Under the pieces are notes generated by a model that saw nothing but the letters and a program-made list of their open reading frames with translations, ran no database searches and was not told the origin of the DNA. 64,000 nt of DNA from DASRFA01 sp035651755 (GTDB taxonomy: Bacteria; Desulfobacterota; Binatia; UBA12015): contig DASRFA010000043.1 in assembly GCA_035651755.1 (NCBI GenBank), forward strand, positions 186,001 to 250,000. The letters are read 5' to 3'. This document shows, piece after piece, positions 36,480 through 43,817 of the stretch. The position numbers and the translations under genes are program-made. Numbering within the stretch: the first letter of the stretch is position 1; each line of letters opens with the position of its first letter.

Positions 36480-37970
36480 ATGACGCGAGGCCGCCTGCAA
36501 TCGGTCGCGGACTGGCTGGAGGAGCGCCTCCGCTGGAAGGAGCTCATCCTCCCTTCCGCGACGCACCCGGTGCCGAGCAACACGGCGAGCTGGTGGTACG
36601 TCTTCGGGAGCGCGACCCTGGTGCTGTTCATCCTCCAGATCGCGACCGGGATCTGCCTCGCGCTCGTCTACGTCCCGTCGGCGAGCGAGGCGTGGGGAAG
36701 CCTCGAGTACCTGAACTACGAGCAACCGGCCGGCTGGTTCCTGCGCGCGATGCACGCCTGGGGATCGAACTTCATGGTCGGCATGATGACCATCCACCTC
36801 GTACAGGTGTTCCTCTTCGGCGCCTTCAAGTACCCGCGCGAGCTCACCTGGATCGTGGGCGTCGTGCTCTTCCTCTGCACGCTCGGCATGGCGTTCACGG
36901 GCCAGGTGCTCCGCTTCGACCAGGACGCGTACTGGGGCCTCGGGATCGGCGCCGCGATGATCGGGCGCGTGCCGCTGCTCGGCTCGCAGCTCGTCCACTT
37001 GATCCTCGGAGGGCCGATCATCGCCGGCGAGACGTTGTCGCGCTTCTTCGCGCTCCACGTCTTCGCGATCCCGGCGGCGCTGATCGCGCTCGTGGGCGTC
37101 CACCTCCTCCTGGTCGTGAAGGTCGGGATCAACGAGTGGCCGATGCCGGGCCGCCTCGTGAGCCGCGAGACGTACCGGAAGCAGTACGACGAGCTCGTGC
37201 ACCGGGACGGCGTGCCGTTCTTTCCGGATGCCGCGCAGCGCGACATGGTCTTCGCGGGCCTCACGATCCTCGCGGTCGTCGCGTGCGCGGCGATCTTCGG
37301 CCCGGCCGGTCCGAACGGCGAGCCCGACCCGACGATCATCGACACGGTCCCCCGGCCCGACTTCTTCTTCCTCTCGCTCTTCGCGGCGTTCGCGCTCCTC
37401 CCGCCGTACATGGAGACGGTCCTCATCCTGACGGCGCCCGTGATCGGCATCGTGTTCCTCTTCCTCCTGCCCTTCCTCTTCGGGACCGGCGAGAAGAGCT
37501 GGAAGGCCCGGCCGATGGCCGTCCTGTCCGTCGTGATCGCGTTCGTGACGCTCGGGACGCTCACCTGGCTCGGGATCACGTCGCCGTGGTCGCCGGACAT
37601 GGACGCGTGGAGCGGCTCGCCGACGCCGGTCGCGTACGTGAAGGGCAGATCGCCGCTCGAGCTGCAGGGCGCGCTCGTCGTGCAGAGCAAGCAGTGCCGG
37701 AACTGCCACAGCCTGGGCGGCGAGGGCGGCGAGCGCGGCCCGGCTCTCGACGACGTCGCGACACGCTTGACGCGCGATCAGCTGATCCGCCAGGTCGTCC
37801 AGGGCGGCGGCAACATGCCGGCGTACGGGAAGAACCTGAGCCCGGCCGAGGTGAGCGCGCTGGTCGCGTTCCTCGAGACGATGCACCCCGGGCGGGAGCC
37901 CGCCGAGCGCGGCTCGACCGTTCCGGCCGCGCCCGCGTCGGCGAGCCGCGCGACCGACCCGGCGTCCTGA
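36480..37970 (+). CDS. qcrB: Cytochrome b fused to a C-terminal cytochrome c
   Basis: A 496-residue quinol-oxidising subunit. Helices B and D carry the haem b ligands His92/His106 (spacing 14) and His193/His208 (spacing 15). The spacing of 15 in helix D is the cytochrome b6 pattern. The C-terminal b domain contains PDFF at 293-296 where the Qo-site PEWY normally stands. After about eight helices, a cytochrome c domain follows with CRNCH at 406-410 and a Met in GGNMPAYG. It seems to replace cytochrome c1. The final 30 residues are Ala/Pro-rich. It lies between qcrA and the CtaG-like fusion. Confidence 0.93.
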   Translation: MTRGRLQSVADWLEERLRWKELILPSATHPVPSNTASWWYVFGSATLVLFILQIATGICLALVYVPSASEAWGSLEYLNYEQPAGWFLRAMHAWGSNFMVGMMTIHLVQVFLFGAFKYPRELTWIVGVVLFLCTLGMAFTGQVLRFDQDAYWGLGIGAAMIGRVPLLGSQLVHLILGGPIIAGETLSRFFALHVFAIPAALIALVGVHLLLVVKVGINEWPMPGRLVSRETYRKQYDELVHRDGVPFFPDAAQRDMVFAGLTILAVVACAAIFGPAGPNGEPDPTIIDTVPRPDFFFLSLFAAFALLPPYMETVLILTAPVIGIVFLFLLPFLFGTGEKSWKARPMAVLSVVIAFVTLGTLTWLGITSPWSPDMDAWSGSPTPVAYVKGRSPLELQGALVVQSKQCRNCHSLGGEGGERGPALDDVATRLTRDQLIRQVVQGGGNMPAYGKNLSPAEVSALVAFLETMHPGREPAERGSTVPAAPASASRATDPAS

Positions 37971-37992
37971 GCGGCGACACTCGAGTGAGCCG

Positions 37993-40317
37993 GTGAGCAT
38001 CGCGGCCTGGCTCGCGCTCGCGCGTTGGCGGGTCGACCCGCTTCCCGTTGCGACGATCGCGCTCGCGGCGCTCGTCTACGCGCGGGGGTGGCGCATGCTG
38101 CGCCGGCAGATGCCGGAGCGCTTCCCGCCCTGGCGGCTCGCCGCCTTCCTGGCCGGGCTCGCGGCGCTTCTGCTCGCGATCGCTTCGCCGATCGACGCGC
38201 TCGCCGCCGTCTCGCTGTCGCTCCACATGCTCCAGCACCTCCTCCTGACGATGGTCGCGCCGCCGCTCCTTTGGCTCGGCGCGCCCGCGATCCCGCTCCT
38301 CCGCGGGCTGCCGCGCGCCCTCGCGCGCGATGCGCTCGGCCCGTTCCTCGCGTGGCCGGCGCTCCGGCGCGGGTTCCGCACGCTGACGCATCCCGTCGCC
38401 GGCTTCGCGGCCTTCGTCGCGGCCCTCTGGCTCTGGCACGTGCCGTCGCTCTACGAGCTCGCGCTCGCGTCGCGCGGCTGGCACGTCGTCGAGCACGCGT
38501 CGTTCGTCGCGGGCGCCCTCCTCTTCTGGTGGCCGGTCGTGCAGCCGTGGCCGAGCGTGCCCCACTGGGCGCGCTGGGCGATGCTTCCCTACCTCGCGCT
38601 CGCGGACCTCCTGAACACGGTCTTCGCCGCCGTCTTCGCGTTCTCGGATCGCGTCCTCTACCCGACGTACGCGAGCGCTCCCCGACTTCTCGGCGGCAGC
38701 GCGCTCGCCGACCAGGCGCTCGCCGGCGCGATCATGTGGGTGCCCGGCCAGGTCGCGTTCCTCGTCCCCGCGGCGCTCATCTTGAGCGGCCTCCTTTCGC
38801 CGCGCGCGCCCGCCGCCGCTGCGGCCATGCCGACGCGAGCGCACGAGCCGTCGGCCGCGCTCCGGCCTGCGCGTTTCGCCGCCGTGACCGCGTCGCGCGG
38901 CGCCGCCGGCCGCCGGCTCGACGTCCTCGCCGTTCCGGTGCTCGGACCGATCCTCCGGGCCGGCGTCGTCCGGCGCGCGGCCCAGGCGACGCTGCTCGTG
39001 GTCGCGCTCGCCGTCGTCGTCGACGGCCTCCGCGGCCCGCAGATGAGCCCGATGAACCTCGCCGGCTTGCTGCCCTGGACGGTGTTCCGCGGCGCTTCCG
39101 TCATCGCGCTCCTGGTCGCGGGGAACCTCTTCTGCTTCGCGTGCCCGTTCATGCTGCCGCGCGCGATCGCGAAGCGACTGCTCCCCGCAGCGCGGCGCTG
39201 GCCGCGCGCGCTCCGCTCGAAGTGGCTCGCGGTCGCGCTGCTTGTGGCGTTGCTGGCGGCCTACGAGGCGTTCGACCCGTGGGATGCCCCGCGCTGGACG
39301 GCGTGGATCGTCGTCGTCTACTTCGCGGCCGCGTTCGCGATCGACGGCGTCTTCCGCGGCGCGGCCTTCTGCAAGTACGTCTGCCCGATCGGGCAGTTCC
39401 AGTTCGCGACCGCGAGCCTCTCGCCGCTCGAGGTCGCGGTGCGCGAGCCCGCGACGTGCGCCTCCTGCACGACGCACGACTGCCTCCGCGGACACGGCGC
39501 GCTCGGCGGCTGCGAGACCGACCTCTTCCTTCCGCGCAAGGCGGGCAGCCTCGACTGCACGTTCTGCCTCGACTGCGCGCGGGCGTGTCCGCACGACAAC
39601 GTCGGGCTTCTCGCCGTCGTGCCGGCCAGCGACCTCGCGCGCGACGCTCGCCGCTCGTCGTTCGGCCGACTGTCGCGGCGGCCGGACGTCGCGGCGCTCG
39701 CCCTCGTGCTCGTCTTCGGCGCGTTCGCGAACGCGGCCGGCATGATCGCACCCGCCGCGCGGCTCGAGGAGGCGCTCGCGGCCGCGCTCGGGCCGGCGTC
39801 TCCGCGCGTCGCGACCGCAGCATGGATCGCGGCGTCGGTCGTCGCGCTTCCGGCGCTGGCGGCGCTCGCGTGCGCCGGCGTCGCGCGCGCCCTTGCGGGG
39901 GGCGCGCTCCCGGTGCGCGAGCTCGTCTGCCGCTTCGCGCTCGCGCTCCTCCCGCTCGGGGTCGCGATGTGGGCCGCACACGTGGTCTTCCACCTCGTCA
40001 CCGGCGCCGGCGCGGTGCTCCCCGCGCTCCAGCGGGCCCTTCTCGATGCGGGCATCCCGCTCGCCGGCCGGCCCGACTGGGCCGCGGCGCGCGCCGCCGC
40101 GCCCGAATGGCTCCTGCCGGCGAAGCTCGCGCTGCTGGACGCCGGATTCTGCTTGACGGTCGTGACGGGCTGGCGGATTGCCCGCCAGCTCGCCGAGCGG
40201 GCGCGGCCCGCGCTCGCGCTTCTCGCGCCGTGGGCTGGGCTCGCCGCGGCGCTCTGGGTGGCCGGCGTCTGGATCCTCGTGCAACCGATGGAGATGCGGG
40301 GCACGATGGTGCACTGA
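37993..40317 (+). CDS. CtaG (caa3 assembly) fused to a CcoG/NapH-like iron-sulfur membrane domain
   Basis: A 774-residue protein of two recognisable halves. Residues about 1-280 are a CtaG_Bsu/caa3_CtaG domain of seven helices with SLHMLQHLLLTMVAPP and the late His-rich helices; it assists CuB insertion. Residues about 330-770 form a polytopic NapH/CcoG-like domain: CFACPF and CKYVCPIG near membrane edges, CASCTTHDC at about 489-497 and CTFCLDCARACP at about 521-532, ligands for iron-sulfur clusters. Four to five helices follow. CcoG reduces Cu(II) in cbb3 oxidase assembly, so the fusion could join copper reduction to delivery (inference). It starts at GTG 37993. Confidence 0.88.
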   Translation: MSIAAWLALARWRVDPLPVATIALAALVYARGWRMLRRQMPERFPPWRLAAFLAGLAALLLAIASPIDALAAVSLSLHMLQHLLLTMVAPPLLWLGAPAIPLLRGLPRALARDALGPFLAWPALRRGFRTLTHPVAGFAAFVAALWLWHVPSLYELALASRGWHVVEHASFVAGALLFWWPVVQPWPSVPHWARWAMLPYLALADLLNTVFAAVFAFSDRVLYPTYASAPRLLGGSALADQALAGAIMWVPGQVAFLVPAALILSGLLSPRAPAAAAAMPTRAHEPSAALRPARFAAVTASRGAAGRRLDVLAVPVLGPILRAGVVRRAAQATLLVVALAVVVDGLRGPQMSPMNLAGLLPWTVFRGASVIALLVAGNLFCFACPFMLPRAIAKRLLPAARRWPRALRSKWLAVALLVALLAAYEAFDPWDAPRWTAWIVVVYFAAAFAIDGVFRGAAFCKYVCPIGQFQFATASLSPLEVAVREPATCASCTTHDCLRGHGALGGCETDLFLPRKAGSLDCTFCLDCARACPHDNVGLLAVVPASDLARDARRSSFGRLSRRPDVAALALVLVFGAFANAAGMIAPAARLEEALAAALGPASPRVATAAWIAASVVALPALAALACAGVARALAGGALPVRELVCRFALALLPLGVAMWAAHVVFHLVTGAGAVLPALQRALLDAGIPLAGRPDWAAARAAAPEWLLPAKLALLDAGFCLTVVTGWRIARQLAERARPALALLAPWAGLAAALWVAGVWILVQPMEMRGTMVH

Positions 40318-40330
40318 GCGGGGGTTTCCA

Positions 40331-40629
40331 ATGGAAGCGTCACCGATCGAGTGCCTGGGCGTGGACCACGTCGATCTGACGGTGAACGATTGCGACGCTT
40401 CGGTCGCGTTGTATGCCCGCGTGCTGGGCTGGCTCGGTTTCCGGCGCGTCGAGGAGGCGAGCGTGGTCGTGTTCGAGAACGGGACGGCGCGGGCGACTAC
40501 GCCGCCTTCTTCGCCGATCCCGACGGGATGAAGCTCGAGGTCGTCCACCACCCGCGCGGCTACTGGCGCGGGACGCCGGCCGACGGCGCGGACGCGCGGC
40601 CGCGCTCGGCGGCAGCCGGGACGACTTGA
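40331..40629 (+). pseudogene. VOC/glyoxalase-fold gene remnant with internal deletion
   Basis: From ATG 40331 the frame gives a normal VOC N-terminus (LGVDHVDLTVNDCDASV, LYARVLGWLGFRRVEE). At about 40495 the middle of the domain is absent. The family C-terminus (DYAAFFADPDGMKLEVVHH) resumes immediately in another frame and ends at 40629. About 55 codons and the central metal-binding strands appear to be missing, so neither frame gives an active protein. The last bases overlap the TTG start of the next gene. It interrupts the assembly part of the oxidase operon. Confidence 0.78.
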
Positions 40630-41159
40630 TCGGAACCGGCGGAGCGCGCGCGGTGGCCGCGTCGGCGATCGCGTGCGCGCTCGCGGCGCTGCCCGCGCGC
40701 GGCGACGTGCCGGGCGTCGTCGCGAGCGGCCCTGCAGGCCCGTTCACGGTGACGGTGCTCGCGGATCCGGCGCCCCTCCGCGTCGGTCCCATCGAGCTGC
40801 GCGTCGTGGTGCAGGCAGTCGACGACGCCAAGCCGATCCCCGACGCCCGCGTCGCGGTCCGGCTCGAGCGCGTCGGCGGACCGCGGTCCGCCGACGCCGC
40901 GATCGAGCTCGAAGCCGAGCCCGAGCCGCCGTCCGGCGCCGCGTACTCGATGCGCGCACCGCTCGTTCAGGCCGGGACCTGGCGCGCCACCGTCTCGGTC
41001 GAGCGAGGTCGCGACCGCGGCACGCTGGCGACCGAGATCCGCGTCGACGATGCCCCGCGGACCGTCGCGGCGCTGTGGCCCTACCTCGCTGCGCCGTTCG
41101 CGGCCCTCGCGCTCTACGCCCTGCAGCAGGCGCTCGCGCGACGCCTCGGACGCACCTGA
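40626..41159 (+). CDS. FixH/YtkA-like periplasmic domain protein
   Basis: A roughly 177-residue protein with an N-terminal hydrophobic signal or anchor (AVAASAIACALAALPARG) and a beta-sandwich of about 110 residues. The sandwich contains GPFTVTVLADPAPLRVGP, DAKPIPDARVAVRLERVGG and AGTWRATVSVERG. A C-terminal helix (VAALWPYLAAPFAALALYAL) precedes a short basic tail. YtkA/FixH-like proteins accompany CtaG in copper delivery to oxidases. TTG 40626 overlaps the remnant stop; GTG 40653 is an alternative. It is the last gene of the operon. Confidence 0.68.
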   Translation: MIGTGGARAVAASAIACALAALPARGDVPGVVASGPAGPFTVTVLADPAPLRVGPIELRVVVQAVDDAKPIPDARVAVRLERVGGPRSADAAIELEAEPEPPSGAAYSMRAPLVQAGTWRATVSVERGRDRGTLATEIRVDDAPRTVAALWPYLAAPFAALALYALQQALARRLGRT

Positions 41160-41175
41160 GGCGCGGTGACCGCGG

Positions 41176-41206
41176 CCGCCGCGCCGACACCCGGTCGGCG
41201 CGGCGG
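41176..41206. terminator. Bidirectional GC-rich terminator hairpin
   Basis: CCGCCGCGCCGA (41176-41187) pairs perfectly with TCGGCGCGGCGG (41195-41206) around a 7-base loop. It lies between the convergent ends of the oxidase operon and the Ig-repeat gene. No U-tract follows, but the 12-bp stem is the strongest in the gap. Confidence 0.7.
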
Positions 41207-41214
41207 ACGCGGCG

Positions 41215-43563
41215 TCACGGCACGGTCACGTCGACGAAGTTCGTCGCGGTCTTTCCGCTCGACGGGTCGAACGCCGTGATGCGAGCGCTGCCGCGGCCAA
41301 CGGCGGTCATGACGCCGTGGCTGCCGGCCTCGTTGCTCACGATCACGACGTTCGTGTCGCTGCTCGAGAAGATCACGCCCTGGGTGATCTTCTTCGTCGT
41401 GATGATGTCGAGGAAGTGAGCTCGCGCCTCGACGATTCGCGCCTCGAGCAGCGGGATGACGCGCGCCTCGGGGATGAGCTCGAAGCTCGCGACGAGGCCT
41501 TGCGTGCGGAACGAGGACGTCGCTTCGAGGCCGCCCGGCAGCGACGCGCGCACCGTCGTCGTACCCTCGCGCGAGCCGCCGAAGACCGTGCCCGGCTCGG
41601 TCTCGCTGACGCGCGCCACGCTGGGATCGTCTGCGCTCCAGATGGCCTGCTTGGTGACGACCTTGATCGAGCCGTCGGCGCGCCGGCCCTGCGCGCGGAG
41701 CTTCGCCGCGGCGCTTCCGCGGACCGTCTTCGACGGCGGCACGATCTCGAGGCTCAGGATGCCCGGATCGACGACGACCGTCGCCGTGCCGGAGAGCGGC
41801 TTCGTCGGGTGCGCCGCCGTCAAGGTCGCGCCCCCCGCCTTGAGCAGCATCGCGAGGCCGGGATCGTCCTGGTTGTCGATCGAGACCACGTCGGGCGCGC
41901 TCGAAGACCAGCTCACGACCTTCGTCAGATCGCGCTCGTTCGGCTCGAACTGGTTGTCGTACCTGCCGATCGCGTGGAACTTCTTCTCGGTCAGCGCCTC
42001 GTCCTCGAACGACGCGGGCGTGACGTCGATGCCGACGAGGCGGCCGATCACCTGGATCTCGCCGGAGACCGACCCGGTGTCGCACTGCGCGGTGATCGTG
42101 GCGGTCTTCCGGCGCGCGCTCACGCCGGTCACCATGCCCTTGCCGGGCGAGGTGTTGTCGACGGACGCGATGTTCACGTTGTCGCTCGACCACTCGCACT
42201 TGTCGCTGATGTTCGAGGTGCCGCCTCCTTCGAAGGTGGCGCGCACCTTGAACTCGACCGTCTCGCCGAGGCCGACGATGCCCTCGCCGGTCTCCAGCGC
42301 AATCGACTGGATGGCGCCGAGGACCTTCAGGTTGTCGGTCTGCGTCGACGCGAGCTGCGTAATCGGCTCGACGGCGTGGAGCGTCGCGGTCCCGCGCTCG
42401 AGGGCGACGACGTCGCCTCGGTCGTCGGAGGTGTTGCCGACGGTCGCGATGTCGGGGCCGATGATCGACCAGACGACCGCTTCCGCGAGGTCGCTCGTCT
42501 CCATTCCGTTCTGGAGGTGGCCGATGGCGTGCGCGCCCTTCTCCTCGCCCACGGCGAGCGACATCGACTTCACCTCGAGCGACACGAGGCGGCCCGCGAC
42601 CTTGACGGTCGCGCCGCCGCCCGAGAACACCGTCGAGAGGTTCCGCGCCGTATCGATGCAGTGGATCGTCGTCGTGCCGTCCGCGATGCCGCGCACGACG
42701 CCGCCTTCGATCTCGCCGTTCCCGACGGTCGCGACGTTCGCATTCGTCGAGACCCATTCGACGTCGGGCGTGAGGTTCGTGTGCGTGTCGTCCTCACGGT
42801 TGCCGACGCAGCGGAGCGGCAGCCGGATCCGGCGTGCCGTCACCACCATGTCCGGATCGACGGAGAGGCTCGTGATCGCGGCCCGGACGGTCGTCGCGCC
42901 GTCGGTGTTGGTCGTGCCGCTGGCGAGATCGCGCGCGACGATGGTCGTCGTCCCGACCGACAGCGCGTGCACGACGCCCTTGTTCGGACCCGTGTTCTCG
43001 ACGGTCGCGACCGCGGGATTCGTCGACGACCAGTCGACTTGGTCGGTGATGTCGAGCGTGAAGTCGTTTCCGTAGTCGCCGGTCGCCTTGAACTCGCGCA
43101 CCTCGCCGGTCTCGAGCTTCTTGGTCGTCGGCTTCGTGGTGATCGAGACGATCGGCGGCGCGACGACGGTGACGTTCGACGAGCCGGTGGTCTTGTCGTC
43201 GTTGAACGTGAAGGTAGCGCTGATCTTGACGGTGCCGGGCCCGACGGCGGTCACGACGCCGATGCTCCCGGCCGTCGTGCTCACGATGGCGACCCGGCTC
43301 GAGCCGGTCTTCCACGCCGCCAGGTTGGTCACGTCGCGAGACGTGCCGTCGCTGAAGTTGACGCGGGCCTGGAACTGCCGCGCCTGGCCGATCGTCATCT
43401 GGACCGGATTCGGGGTCACGGTGACGGACGACACCGTCGCGGCGCGGGCGGCGCCCGGCACGACGGAAACGACGAGAGCGGCGAGGAGGAGGAAACGGCT
43501 GGAGGAGAGGATGCGGGAGCTCAGGGCGTTCTTGTACGACGTTCGACGAGGCTCACCCGGCAT
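41215..43563 (-). CDS. Secreted protein with tandem bacterial Ig-like (BIG_2) domains
   Basis: A 782-residue secreted protein with a signal peptide ending near GAARAA. It is built of about eight repeats of roughly 90 residues, each with a strand motif like SVTVTPNPVQMTIGQARQF, a W-[ST]-S core such as VDWSSTNPAVATV and a closing G-x-T-T-I/V-x-A strand. This is the BIG_2 pattern. No catalytic domain, C-terminal sorting signal or PT linker is visible, so a surface-structural or adhesive role is likely. ATG 43563 has GGGAGGG five to six bases upstream. The 254 bases between it and the TamB stop contain no gene. Confidence 0.85.
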   Translation of the reverse strand: MPGEPRRTSYKNALSSRILSSSRFLLLAALVVSVVPGAARAATVSSVTVTPNPVQMTIGQARQFQARVNFSDGTSRDVTNLAAWKTGSSRVAIVSTTAGSIGVVTAVGPGTVKISATFTFNDDKTTGSSNVTVVAPPIVSITTKPTTKKLETGEVREFKATGDYGNDFTLDITDQVDWSSTNPAVATVENTGPNKGVVHALSVGTTTIVARDLASGTTNTDGATTVRAAITSLSVDPDMVVTARRIRLPLRCVGNREDDTHTNLTPDVEWVSTNANVATVGNGEIEGGVVRGIADGTTTIHCIDTARNLSTVFSGGGATVKVAGRLVSLEVKSMSLAVGEEKGAHAIGHLQNGMETSDLAEAVVWSIIGPDIATVGNTSDDRGDVVALERGTATLHAVEPITQLASTQTDNLKVLGAIQSIALETGEGIVGLGETVEFKVRATFEGGGTSNISDKCEWSSDNVNIASVDNTSPGKGMVTGVSARRKTATITAQCDTGSVSGEIQVIGRLVGIDVTPASFEDEALTEKKFHAIGRYDNQFEPNERDLTKVVSWSSSAPDVVSIDNQDDPGLAMLLKAGGATLTAAHPTKPLSGTATVVVDPGILSLEIVPPSKTVRGSAAAKLRAQGRRADGSIKVVTKQAIWSADDPSVARVSETEPGTVFGGSREGTTTVRASLPGGLEATSSFRTQGLVASFELIPEARVIPLLEARIVEARAHFLDIITTKKITQGVIFSSSDTNVVIVSNEAGSHGVMTAVGRGSARITAFDPSSGKTATNFVDVTVP

Positions 43564-43817
43564 TCCATTCCCTCCCTGGCACGCGGTTTCCGGGCAGGTC
43601 CGCGGAAGGCAGCAATTCGGGTGCCACGGAGGCCGCCCAGGACCGCGCTACGGCCGGGCAGCTGGGGGGCACGGGTGCAAGGTCTGGCGGCCGCGCAAGG
43701 CGGCGGCTCCCGAGGCAGCGCCGAGCTCGGCGAAACAGGGGGCCACCGGCGACCCGACCGGGCAGGGGCCGCGTCCCCCCCGGAGCGACTCGCGGGGGCA
43801 CGGCGGCCACCGTCCGG

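Noticed and set aside
37576..40551. 991-codon minus-strand frame opposite the CtaG fusion
   Set aside because: Composition is almost entirely Arg, Glu, Ala and Gly and it mirrors a well-supported gene; no ribosome site or motif.
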